Assembly (NCBI RefSeq): GCF_009852415.1
Contig: NZ_WOXS01000002.1
Coordinates: 2,564,501 to 2,628,500 of the forward strand
Origin: Streptomyces sp. Tu 3180
Lineage (GTDB): Bacteria; Actinomycetota; Actinomycetes; Streptomycetales; Streptomycetaceae
Direction of reading: 5' to 3'
Length of the DNA stretch: 64,000 bases
This document shows, piece after piece, positions 21,264 to 28,839 of this stretch (its first letter is position 1; each line of letters starts with the position of its first letter). The notes under the pieces were generated by a model. It worked only from the letters and a program-made list of their open reading frames with translations. It ran no database searches and had not been told where the DNA came from. The position numbers and the translations under genes were made by a program.

Positions 21264-21998
21264 TCAGCGGCGCAGCGGCCAGGCCGTGCCCGCGGGGTCG
21301 GACTGCCCGCCGGCGTGGCGGGCGCAGGAGTCGGTGAGGACCTCCAGCAGGCTCAGCGGGTCCGGCAGCGGATGCTCCGGGCCGCGGACCCAGTGCACCG
21401 ACGGGTCGTCGTCGCCGGGCAGGCGGGCCGGCGGCACGAGGACGTAGGAACCGCGGCAGTGCCAGCGCAGGCCGGGATGCTCGTCCATGGTCTCCGGGTG
21501 GCAGTCCAGCTCGCACGGCCACCACTCGTCCTCGTCCTCGGGGGTGCCGCGGGTGAGGGTGAAGAACAGCATCCGGCCGTCGCCGCTCTCGGCGACGGGG
21601 CCGACCTCGGTCCCGGCCCGGAGCAGCCGCTCGAGCGCCTCGCGACCGGCGTCCAGGGGCACGTCGAGGACGTCGTGCACCATGCCGGTCGCGGTGATGA
21701 AGTTCGCCTGCGGCTGGTGGCGGGCCCAGCGCTCGATCTGGACGCGGTCGGTGGTGGACTGGGTCTGCCAGGCGAACGACACGGGGTGCCGGGCGGGGGT
21801 GGGACAGCCGACCCGGTCGCAGGAGCACCGGTAGCCGGCGGGGTGGGCGGCGGGCGCCAGCGGCAGTCCCGCGTCGGCGGCGGCGAGCAGCAGGGCCTCA
21901 CGGCCGCCTTCGTCGGCGGCCTGCTTCGGGCGGCGTTTTCGCAGCCACTGGGAGAGTTTGCCCTGCCGGCCGGTTCGGCCGCCGAACTCCGCGCTCAT
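21264..21998 (-). CDS. bifunctional DNA primase/polymerase-like protein (prim-pol N-terminal domain)
   Basis: 244 aa. It matches the Streptomyces proteins annotated as bifunctional DNA primase/polymerase: ALLLAAADAGLPLAPA, CSCDRVGCPTPARHP with paired Cys, and the segment FAWQTQSTTDRVQIERWARH. The usual catalytic hhhDhD of prim-pols is not clearly seen: after ANFITATGMVHDVLDVPLD the core acidic pair is VLDV rather than a strict DxD. It may therefore be a degenerate, non-polymerising member. No plasmid or phage genes surround it. ATG 21998 is the first start of the frame. Confidence 0.7.
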   Translation of the reverse strand: MSAEFGGRTGRQGKLSQWLRKRRPKQAADEGGREALLLAAADAGLPLAPAAHPAGYRCSCDRVGCPTPARHPVSFAWQTQSTTDRVQIERWARHQPQANFITATGMVHDVLDVPLDAGREALERLLRAGTEVGPVAESGDGRMLFFTLTRGTPEDEDEWWPCELDCHPETMDEHPGLRWHCRGSYVLVPPARLPGDDDPSVHWVRGPEHPLPDPLSLLEVLTDSCARHAGGQSDPAGTAWPLRR

Positions 21999-22220
21999 CT
22001 ATCCCCTCGCCTCGCCGTCGTGCGGAACAGCATGCCCTATGGTCCCACGATCGTGCGCATCGGGGGGCCGGAGCCCACAATCGGTACAGGTGGGACGAGG
22101 ATGCCCGGACAGGACGAGGGGCACCTCGCGGGGCGAAGGGTACGCCGTGAGGGGCGGGCGGGCGGCGGGCCCGGTGTCCTTGCGCGCCGTGCCGGGAGCC
22201 GCGCGCCTACCGTGGTCGCC

Positions 22221-23099
22221 ATGGTCACAAGGATCGCGCTGACGGGCCTGGCCACCGCGGCTTCCGCGGTCTCGCTGACCCTCACGGGCCACGGCGGCGG
22301 CCCGGCGGAACCGCTGGAATGGGGCGGCGGCCCGCTGACGGTGGACTCGCTGCCCCGCGTCACCTACGTCGCCCACCGCGGCGGGGCCCGCGAGGTGCCC
22401 GAGAACAGCATGTCGGGGCTGATGGCGGCGTACCGGCGCGGCACGGCGCAGGTGCTGGACTTCGACACCCGGGTGCTGCGCGACGGCACGCCGGTCGTCC
22501 TGCACGACGCGACCCTGGACCGCACCACCTACCGGGGCGGCGAGGTGAGCGCCCTGGACGCCCGGGAGTGGCGGGGGGTCCGGCTGCGGCCGCGCGCCTC
22601 GCTGCCGGGGAGCTGGCGCCCGGAGCGGCCGCCGACGGTCGCCGAGGTGCTGGACCGTCTCGGCGGGCGGATCGTGCTGATGCTGGAGGCGAAGGACCCG
22701 CGCGGCCTGGACCGGCTGGCCGCGCTGATCCGCGCCCGCGGCCTGACCCGCTCGGTCCTCGTGAACACCAACGACCCCGGGGTCGCCCGCCGCGTCCACC
22801 GCCTGGGCCTGCTGTCCCAGCTGTGGCGCTCGGCCCGCCAGCTGCGCACGGACCGGCCCGAGCGCTGGCGTTCCCACGTCGACGTGCTCGACGTCGACGT
22901 CGGGGCCCGGGACGCGGACCTGCTGCGCGCGGTGCGCTCCGGGATCCCCCGGGTGTGGGCCCACACGGTCGTCACCCCCGCCCAGCGGGACCGGGCGCTG
23001 GCCTTCGGCTGCGACGGGATCATCACGGACGCCCCCGGGCGGCTGGCCCGGCATCCGGTGCGCCCGATCGGGGCGGTGAGCCGCGCGCTGGGGCGGTGA
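22221..23099 (+). CDS. glycerophosphodiester phosphodiesterase, secreted
   Basis: 292 aa. A signal peptide or anchor (residues 1-25) is followed by a TIM-barrel GDPD domain with the catalytic pattern AHRGGAREVPENS (His, Arg, Glu), VLHDATLDRTT (His/Asp) and LMLEAKD (metal Glu). It hydrolyses glycerophosphodiesters from lipids to glycerol 3-phosphate and alcohol, likely outside the cell for phosphate or carbon recovery. TACCGT at 22208-22213 is seven bases before ATG 22221, so it may be leaderless. Earlier starts in frame overlap the opposite gene's promoter. Confidence 0.88.
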   Translation: MVTRIALTGLATAASAVSLTLTGHGGGPAEPLEWGGGPLTVDSLPRVTYVAHRGGAREVPENSMSGLMAAYRRGTAQVLDFDTRVLRDGTPVVLHDATLDRTTYRGGEVSALDAREWRGVRLRPRASLPGSWRPERPPTVAEVLDRLGGRIVLMLEAKDPRGLDRLAALIRARGLTRSVLVNTNDPGVARRVHRLGLLSQLWRSARQLRTDRPERWRSHVDVLDVDVGARDADLLRAVRSGIPRVWAHTVVTPAQRDRALAFGCDGIITDAPGRLARHPVRPIGAVSRALGR

Positions 23100-23121
23100 G
23101 GCGCCCCGCGGGGGGGACGGG

Positions 23122-23739
23122 TCAGCGGGGCGCCAGGCCGTTCAGGGCGTAGTCGACGAGGGTGTCGGTGTACTCGTAGGAGATCGGGCCCGTGTACTGG
23201 AGCCAGCGCTGGGCGAGCGGGGAGACGAAGAGTTCCAGGGCGATGCGCGGGTCGACGTCCGCGCGGACGTCCCCCGCCTCCTGCGCGGAGCGCAGCCGGT
23301 CGGCGTACAGCCGGAGCTGGGGTTCCAGCAGCTGGGCCACGAACCGGCGGCCGAGCTCCTCGTTGACGACGCCCTCGGCGGCCAGCGCGCGGGACGGCGC
23401 CTCGAAGGCCGGGTCGCGCAGCTCGTCGACGGTGGCGCGCAGCACGAGCTTGAGGTCGGCGGCGAGGTCGCCGGTGTCCGGGACGGTGTACGGCTCCTGC
23501 CCGGCGGCCTCGGCGGCCTGCCCGCTCAGGTCGAGGAACGCCTCCAGGACGACGTCGGCCTTCGACGGCCACCACCGGTAGATCGTCTGCTTGCCGACAC
23601 CGGCGCGGGCGGCGATGCCCTCGATCGTCGTCTTCGGGTAGCCGACCTCCGTGACCAGGGCGAGGGCGGCCTCGTAGATGGCCCGCCGGGAGCGCTCGCT
23701 GCGGCGGGTGGCGTCGGGGGCGGACTGTCTGTGGGCCAT
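23122..23739 (-). CDS. TetR/AcrR family transcriptional regulator
   Basis: 205 aa. HTH at about 18-62 with IEGIAARAGVGKQTIYRWWPSK; ligand domain of the TetR_C_16-like class. It is divergent from the small gene at 23845 across a 105-bp region that holds two palindromes of the same design, which it probably binds to control itself and that gene. No transporter or enzyme lies next to it on its own strand, so its inducer cannot be guessed. Confidence 0.92.
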   Translation of the reverse strand: MAHRQSAPDATRRSERSRRAIYEAALALVTEVGYPKTTIEGIAARAGVGKQTIYRWWPSKADVVLEAFLDLSGQAAEAAGQEPYTVPDTGDLAADLKLVLRATVDELRDPAFEAPSRALAAEGVVNEELGRRFVAQLLEPQLRLYADRLRSAQEAGDVRADVDPRIALELFVSPLAQRWLQYTGPISYEYTDTLVDYALNGLAPR

Positions 23740-23756
23740 GGCTCGAATCTACCAGG

Positions 23757-23818
23757 TTGACAAGACGGTGCGTCTCGCCGGACAGTGGTGAATGTCAAAC
23801 GCGAGACGATACGTCTCG
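23757..23818. promoter_or_regulatory. divergent control region with two TetR-type operators
   Basis: Operator 1 is CAAGACG-GTG-CGTCTCG (23761-23777, one mismatch). Operator 2 is CGAGACG-ATA-CGTCTCG (23802-23818, perfect arms). Their centres are 41 bp apart, about four helical turns. TTGACA (23757-23762, plus) and its minus-strand counterpart (23793-23798) look like divergent -35 elements, so repressor binding would affect both genes. Confidence 0.8.
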
Positions 23819-23844
23819 TCACGTACGTGGACAAGGAGATCACC

Positions 23845-24081
23845 ATGGCCCGGGGCGGAACCGGAAACATGCTGGGCGTCGGCGGCACCCGGCGGCACCT
23901 CGGCCGCGAGGCCCTGCGTGGCGGCGGAGGCGCCGGCCGCGTCGGAGGCGGCGACGACCTCCGCGTCCAGAAGCGGGAGCTGCTGCGCAAGCTTCAGGAG
24001 AAGCGGCAGGAGCAACAGGAACAGCAACGACGGGAACAGCGGGGGAAGGGGGAGGGCGGGCGGGAGGCCCCGCTCGGCTAG
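23845..24081 (+). CDS. small basic protein, DUF6243-like
   Basis: 78 aa. It begins MARGGTGNMLGVGGTRR, has a Gly-rich middle (GREALRGGGGAGRVGG) and ends in a Gln/Arg/Lys-rich helix (KRELLRKLQEKRQEQQEQ). The GVGGxR..L pattern is that of small actinobacterial proteins annotated DUF6243, function unknown. AAGGAG six nt before ATG 23845 decides the start. Controlled together with the divergent TetR gene through two operators. Its TAG stop shares CTAG with the stop of the convergent Rsm22 gene. Confidence 0.78.
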   Translation: MARGGTGNMLGVGGTRRHLGREALRGGGGAGRVGGGDDLRVQKRELLRKLQEKRQEQQEQQRREQRGKGEGGREAPLG

Positions 24082-25079
24082 TGCCCGGCCGGGGGCGGCC
24101 AGGCGTCGCCCCAGTCGGTGTCCCGGGCCGCCCGGTACAGGTCGCCCTGGCGCTTGGTGACGGTGGTCCGGCGCAGGGACGGTTCCGTCTCGCACAGGTC
24201 GAGGAGGACCTGGCCCTTGCGGATCTGCGGCCTGCGGACGACGCGGGCGGGTACGGGGCTCGCCGGGAGGCGGGTGGCGGCGACGTAGCTGAACTTCTCG
24301 TCCTCGTAGGCGAGGGAGCCGCCCTTGACCTGGCGGTGCAGCGAGGAGCGGCTGACCCGGGCCGAGAAGTGGCACCAGTCGGTGCCGGGGGCGATGGGGC
24401 AGGCGGCGCTGTGCGGGCAGGGGGCGGCGACCCGGAAGCCGGCGGAGACCAGCCGGTCGCGGGCCTCGATGACGCGGGCGTAGCCGTCGGGGGTGCCGGG
24501 TTCGACGATCACCACGGACCGGGCGGCCCCGGCGGCGGCGTCCACGAGGGCGGCGCGGTCGGGGGCGGTCAGCTCGTTGAGGACGTAGGAGACGGTGACC
24601 AGGTCCGTGCTCTCCAGGGGGAGCGCCGCCCCGATGCGGGCGCGCTGCCAGCGGACGTCCCTCAGGGCGGGGTGGGCGGCGGCGATCTCCCGGCCGAGGG
24701 CGAGTGCGGGCTCGGCCCAGTCCAGGACCGTCACCGGCCGCTTCCCCTCCCAGGTCGCGCTCACCGCCCAGGCCGCCGCGCCGGTGCCGCCGCCCACGTC
24801 CACGTGGTCGCCGGGCGCCCACCCGGGCACCGCGTCCGCGAACGCCTCCAGCGCCGAGCGCACCGCCTCGAACGTCGCGGGCATGCGGTACGCGGCGTAC
24901 GCGGCCACGTCGGCCCGGTCCCGCAGGATGGGCGCCCCGGTCGGGGTGGCGCCCCGGTAGTTGGCGATCAGCCGCTCGACGGCCTGCGCGGCCTGCCGCG
25001 GCGGCAGCCCGTCGAGCAGCCCGGCGAGGGCACCGCGCAGGGTCTCGGCGGGGTTGAGGGAGGCGGCGGGGGCGTTCAC
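24078..25079 (-). CDS. Rsm22-family SAM-dependent methyltransferase-like protein
   Basis: 333 aa. The SAM-binding Rossmann region is visible (HVDVGGGTGAAAWAV, VTVLDWAEPALALGR, VTVSYVLNELT). The C-terminal Cys motif CPHSAACPIAPGTDWCHF is the conserved four-Cys cluster of Rsm22/METTL17 proteins, which is thought to hold Fe-S and to act on the small ribosomal subunit. GTG 25079 follows a purine-rich GAGAGAATCGTGAG. It lies 12 bp after the serine hydrolase stop and is probably the third gene of the efflux/hydrolase operon. A bacterial role in ribosome maturation is an inference. Confidence 0.88.
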   Translation of the reverse strand: MNAPAASLNPAETLRGALAGLLDGLPPRQAAQAVERLIANYRGATPTGAPILRDRADVAAYAAYRMPATFEAVRSALEAFADAVPGWAPGDHVDVGGGTGAAAWAVSATWEGKRPVTVLDWAEPALALGREIAAAHPALRDVRWQRARIGAALPLESTDLVTVSYVLNELTAPDRAALVDAAAGAARSVVIVEPGTPDGYARVIEARDRLVSAGFRVAAPCPHSAACPIAPGTDWCHFSARVSRSSLHRQVKGGSLAYEDEKFSYVAATRLPASPVPARVVRRPQIRKGQVLLDLCETEPSLRRTTVTKRQGDLYRAARDTDWGDAWPPPAGH

Positions 25080-25091
25080 CTCACGATTCTC

Positions 25092-26225
25092 TCAGGTCCG
25101 CCGGACCGCCCGGGCCACCCGTGTCGCCGCGTCCGCCCGGGGCGCGTTGTCCGGGACCCGGCGGCGGCGGGGGTGGACGGTGTTGGCGAGGAGGACCAGG
25201 TAGGTGTCCGTGGCCCGGTCCAGGACCAGGGACGTCCCCGTGAAACCGGTGTGCCCCGCCGCTCCGCGCCCCGCCAGCTCCCCCATGAACCAGGGCTGGT
25301 CCAGGGCGAAGCCCAGCCCGGGCGGGGTGAACAGCAGGTCCACGAAGTCGGGGCCGAGGATGCGGGCCGGGCCGTACGAGCCGCCGGCCAGCAGGGTGCG
25401 GCAGAACACCGCCAGGTCCCGCCCCGTGGAGAACAGGCCGGCGTGGCCCGCGACCCCGCCCAGCGCCCAGGCGTTCTCGTCGTGCACCTCGCCCCGCAGC
25501 ATCCCCCGGTCCGCCTTGGCCCACGGCCGCCGCTGGTCCTCGGTGGCCGCCGCGCCCGGGCACGGCCCGAAGTCGGTCGCCGTCATGCCGAGCGGGCGGG
25601 TGATGCCGTCCCGGACCAGCGTGTCGAGCGTGCGGCCGGTGACGCGTTCCAGGACGTGCTGGAGCAGCAGCATGTTGAGGTCGGAGTAGCAGTACGTGCC
25701 GGGCACGCCGACGGGCGGCTCGGCGCGGAGCAGCGCCAGGCGCTCCGCGTCGTCGGCGCAGTCGTACAGCGGGAGTTCGGGGCGCAGCCCGGAGGTGTGG
25801 GTGAGCAGCTGACGGACCGTGACGCCGTGCCGGGCGGCCGCCGTGAAGTCCGGCAGGTACGCGCCCACGCGCGCGTCGATGCCGAGCGTGCCCCGCTCGA
25901 TCTGCTGCACGGCGGCCACCGAGGTGAACAGCTTGGTGAGGGACGCCAGGTCGAAGGGGGTGTCCACGGTCATCGGCACGCGCGCGGCCGGCGGCAGTTC
26001 GACCGCGGTGCCGGTCTCCTCGTCGTACGCCGCGTACCGCACGGCCCAGCCCGCCGCCTCCTGCACGGCGAGCACCGGGCCGCGGCCGGCGACCACGACG
26101 GCGCCGGCCGCCCAGGGGCGCTCCCCGGCGGTGCGGGCGTGCACCTCCCGGACCAGCAGGTGCAGTTCGCCGGGATCGAGCCCGGCCCGTTCCGGTGTGC
26201 CGTGGCGCAGTCTCGGTGCGCTCAG
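25092..26225 (-). CDS. beta-lactamase-family serine hydrolase (class C / esterase type), probable CTG start
   Basis: 377 aa from CTG 26225. Active-site motifs: FDLASLTKLFT (SxxK), CYSDLNMLLL (YSN-like: Tyr-Ser-Asp) and GHTGFTG (KTG equivalent HTG). These are D-alanyl esterases or lactam hydrolases in the PBP-like fold. There is no signal peptide, so it seems cytoplasmic. No ATG/GTG/TTG lies at the expected N-terminus; CTG overlaps the TGA of the upstream pump gene as CTGA and is preceded by GGAGGGAGAGGG. GTG 26270 (392 aa, overlapping the pump by 49 nt, poor ribosome site) is the alternative. Confidence 0.87.
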   Translation of the reverse strand: MSAPRLRHGTPERAGLDPGELHLLVREVHARTAGERPWAAGAVVVAGRGPVLAVQEAAGWAVRYAAYDEETGTAVELPPAARVPMTVDTPFDLASLTKLFTSVAAVQQIERGTLGIDARVGAYLPDFTAAARHGVTVRQLLTHTSGLRPELPLYDCADDAERLALLRAEPPVGVPGTYCYSDLNMLLLQHVLERVTGRTLDTLVRDGITRPLGMTATDFGPCPGAAATEDQRRPWAKADRGMLRGEVHDENAWALGGVAGHAGLFSTGRDLAVFCRTLLAGGSYGPARILGPDFVDLLFTPPGLGFALDQPWFMGELAGRGAAGHTGFTGTSLVLDRATDTYLVLLANTVHPRRRRVPDNAPRADAATRVARAVRRT

Positions 26226-27646
26226 AAGCCCTCTCCCTCCGCGCCCGTACGCCCCTTCCAGGGGCGGCACATTCCCGTGAAGCAGGCCAGCGCCACCAGG
26301 GCCGCGGCCAGCTGGACGACGGCCATCGGGACGGCGGTGTCCTCCCCGGCGATCCCGACCAGCGGGGAGGCGATCGCGCCGACGAGGAAGGACGACGTGC
26401 CGAGCAGGGCCGACGCGGCACCGGCGGCCTGCCTGGTGCGCATCAGGGCGAGGGTCTGGGTGTTGGGCAGGGTGATGCCCATCGCGGACATCAGCACGAA
26501 CAGCGCGGCGGCCACGGGCGCCAGCCCGACCTCGCCGAACGCGCCCAGCGACATCAGCAGCAGCGCGACCGAGGCGACGGCCACGACGGCGAGCCCGAGC
26601 CCGAGCACCCGGTCCAGCCGGACCCGGCCGACCAGCACCTTGCCGTTGAGCTGCCCCATGGCCACCAGCCCGATCGAGTTGAGCCCGAACAGCAGGCTGA
26701 ACGTCTGCGGGGAGGCGCCGTAGATCTCCTGGACGACGAACGGGGAGGCCGCGACGTAGGCGAAGAGGGAGGCGAAGGCGAAGGAGCCGGTGAGCATGTA
26801 GCCGGTGAAGGACCGGTCGGCGAGCAGCCGGCGCATCGAGCCGAGGGCCGCGCCGACGCCGCCGCCGTGGCGGTCGGCGGGGGCCAGCGTCTCCGGCAGC
26901 CTCGCCCACACCAGGGCCGTCAGCGCCACCCCGACGACGGTGAGGACGACGAACACGCCCCGCCAGTCCGTCACCCGCAGGATCTGCCCGCCGATGAGCG
27001 GCGCCACGATCGGCGCGACGCCGGAGATCAGCATGAGGGTCGAGAAGAAGCGGGCCATGGCCACGCCGTCGTACAGGTCGCGGACCACCGCCCGCGCGAT
27101 GACGATGCCGGCCGCTCCCGCGAGTCCCTGCACCAGCCGGAAGGCGACGAGGAGCTCGACGGTCGGCGCGAACGCGCACAGCGCGGTGGCGACGACGTAG
27201 ACCGCGAGGCCGGCGAGCAGCGGGCGGCGGCGGCCCCACCGGTCGCTCATCGGGCCGACCACCAGCTGCCCGAGCGCCATGCCCGCCAGGCAGGCGGTGA
27301 GCGTGAGCTGGACGGTGGCGGCGGGCGCGTGCAGGGAGCGGGTGACCTCCGGGAGGGCGGGGAGGTACATGTCCATCGCCAGCGGGGGCGTGGCGGTCAG
27401 GCCGCCCAGGAGGAACGTGACCAGCAGGCTGGTGCGGCCGACGGTCGTGCGGAGCGCCGACGCCGCGCTCGCCGCCGGGTTCGTCCTCGGACGCGCCGTC
27501 GGGTCCGTCGCCGGCCGCGGTGCCGGACTCGCCGTCGGATGCGGCACCGGACCCACCGTCCGGTTCGCCACCGGATGTTCCTTCGAGTCCGTTTTCGCCG
27601 CCGAGTTCGTCGTCGGGTTCGATATGGACGGCCCGCCCTCGGGCAT
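26222..27646 (-). CDS. Bcr/CflA-family multidrug efflux MFS transporter
   Basis: 474 aa, 12 membrane helices preceded by an unusual 65-residue Pro/Thr/Ala-rich cytoplasmic N-terminus. Bcr/CflA marks: PPLAMDMYLPALPEV in helix 1 and GPMSDRWGRRRPLLAG after helix 2. The family exports bicyclomycin, chloramphenicol or sulfonamides. ATG 27646 has GGAGGGG six nt upstream. The 3' end overlaps the serine hydrolase start. The N-terminal extension is built from short repeated codon patterns and is probably disordered. Confidence 0.92.
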   Translation of the reverse strand: MPEGGPSISNPTTNSAAKTDSKEHPVANRTVGPVPHPTASPAPRPATDPTARPRTNPAASAASALRTTVGRTSLLVTFLLGGLTATPPLAMDMYLPALPEVTRSLHAPAATVQLTLTACLAGMALGQLVVGPMSDRWGRRRPLLAGLAVYVVATALCAFAPTVELLVAFRLVQGLAGAAGIVIARAVVRDLYDGVAMARFFSTLMLISGVAPIVAPLIGGQILRVTDWRGVFVVLTVVGVALTALVWARLPETLAPADRHGGGVGAALGSMRRLLADRSFTGYMLTGSFAFASLFAYVAASPFVVQEIYGASPQTFSLLFGLNSIGLVAMGQLNGKVLVGRVRLDRVLGLGLAVVAVASVALLLMSLGAFGEVGLAPVAAALFVLMSAMGITLPNTQTLALMRTRQAAGAASALLGTSSFLVGAIASPLVGIAGEDTAVPMAVVQLAAALVALACFTGMCRPWKGRTGAEGEGF

Positions 27647-27723
27647 GTGACCCCTCCCTTTCCACGTCATCGGCTCCCTATGCTCTCAGCTCGTACGGAG
27701 TGCTCGGCGTCGACGACGATGTC

Positions 27724-27739
27724 ATGGGAGCGCTTCCAT
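27724..27739. promoter_or_regulatory. LacI/CebR-type operator
   Basis: ATGGGAGCGCTTCCAT is a 16-bp palindrome with one mismatched pair. Its core TGGGAGCGCTTCCA differs by one base from the known CebR box TGGGAGCGCTCCCA of Streptomyces. It lies 48 bp before the oxidoreductase start and between divergent genes. No LacI-family gene is in the window, so the regulator acts in trans. Confidence 0.75.
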
Positions 27740-27786
27740 CGACATCCACGGCCGAGGTGCCGACGACACGAGCAGGGGTGGAACGG

Positions 27787-28797
27787 ATGACGGGGCAGAG
27801 GGTGCGCTGGGGGATCCTGGCGACCGGCGGCATCGCCGCGACGTTCACGGCGGATCTGGTGGACCTGCCGGACGCGGAGGTCGTGGCGGTGGCGTCGCGG
27901 TCGCCGGAACCGGCGAAGGCGTTCGCCGAGCGGTTCGGGATACCGCGGGCGTACGGCGACTGGGAGTCGCTGGCGCGGGACGAGGAGGTCGACATCGTCT
28001 ACGTCGCCACGCCGCACTCGGCGCACCGCGTGGCGGCCGGGCTGTGCCTGGAGGCCGGGCGGAACGTGCTGTGCGAGAAGCCGTTCACGCTGAACGCGCG
28101 CGAGGCGGGCGAACTGGTCGCGCTGGCGCGGGAGAACGGGCGCTTCCTGATGGAGGCGATGTGGATGTACTGCAACCCCATGGTGCGGCGGCTCAAGGCG
28201 CTGGTCGACGACGGCGCGATCGGCGACGTGCGCAGCATTCAGGCGGACTTCGGGCTCGCGGGACCCTTCCCGGCCTCGCACCGGCTGCGCGACCCGGCGC
28301 TGGGCGGGGGCGCGCTGCTGGACCTCGGGGTGTATCCGGTGTCGTTCACGCAACTGCTGCTCGGGGAGCCGGCGGACGTGGTGGCGCGGGCGACGCTCTC
28401 GGAGGAGGGCGTCGACCTCCAGACGGGGGCGCTGCTCTCCTGGGACGACGGCGCGCTCGCCTCGGTGCACTGCTCCATCGTCGGCGGCACGGCGACCTCC
28501 GCCTCGGTCACCGGGTCGAAGGGCCGGATCGACATCCCGTACGGCTTCTTCTTCCCGGACCGGTTCGTGCTGCACCGGGAGGGCCGGGACGCCGAGGAGT
28601 TCACGGCCGACCCGGCGGACGGCCCCCGCAACAGCCTCGGGCACGAGGCCGCGGAGGCGATGCGGGCCCTGCGGGCCGGCGAGACCGAGTCGCCGCTCGT
28701 CCCGCTCGACGGCACCCTCGCCGTGATGCGGACGCTCGACGCGATCCGGGACCGCGTCGGCGTCCGCTACCCGGGAGAGGCGCGGGAGACCCGCTGA
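27787..28797 (+). CDS. Gfo/Idh/MocA-family oxidoreductase
   Basis: 336 aa. The N-terminal NAD(P) Rossmann domain (RWGILATGGIAATFTADL) and the family signature CEKPFTLNAREA are followed by the C-terminal beta-sheet domain. Such enzymes oxidise or reduce sugars and polyols; WMYCNPMVRRLKAL and GGALLDLGVYPV match the trans-1,2-dihydrobenzenediol / glucose-fructose dehydrogenase branch. A LacI/CebR-type operator upstream suggests induction by a plant-derived oligosaccharide. ATG 27787 follows AGGGGTGGA; in-frame GTG 27778 is possible. Confidence 0.9.
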   Translation: MTGQRVRWGILATGGIAATFTADLVDLPDAEVVAVASRSPEPAKAFAERFGIPRAYGDWESLARDEEVDIVYVATPHSAHRVAAGLCLEAGRNVLCEKPFTLNAREAGELVALARENGRFLMEAMWMYCNPMVRRLKALVDDGAIGDVRSIQADFGLAGPFPASHRLRDPALGGGALLDLGVYPVSFTQLLLGEPADVVARATLSEEGVDLQTGALLSWDDGALASVHCSIVGGTATSASVTGSKGRIDIPYGFFFPDRFVLHREGRDAEEFTADPADGPRNSLGHEAAEAMRALRAGETESPLVPLDGTLAVMRTLDAIRDRVGVRYPGEARETR

Positions 28798-28811
28798 GAA
28801 GGCCCCCGGCC

Positions 28812-28839
28812 CCGGGGCTCAGGCCGGCCTGAGCCCCGG
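28812..28839. terminator. bidirectional terminator in convergent 3' ends
   Basis: A perfect 28-bp palindrome, two 14-bp arms (CCGGGGCTCAGGCC and its complement) with no spacer. It contains the TGA stop of the minus-strand phosphatase gene and lies 14 bp past the oxidoreductase stop. Confidence 0.7.
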
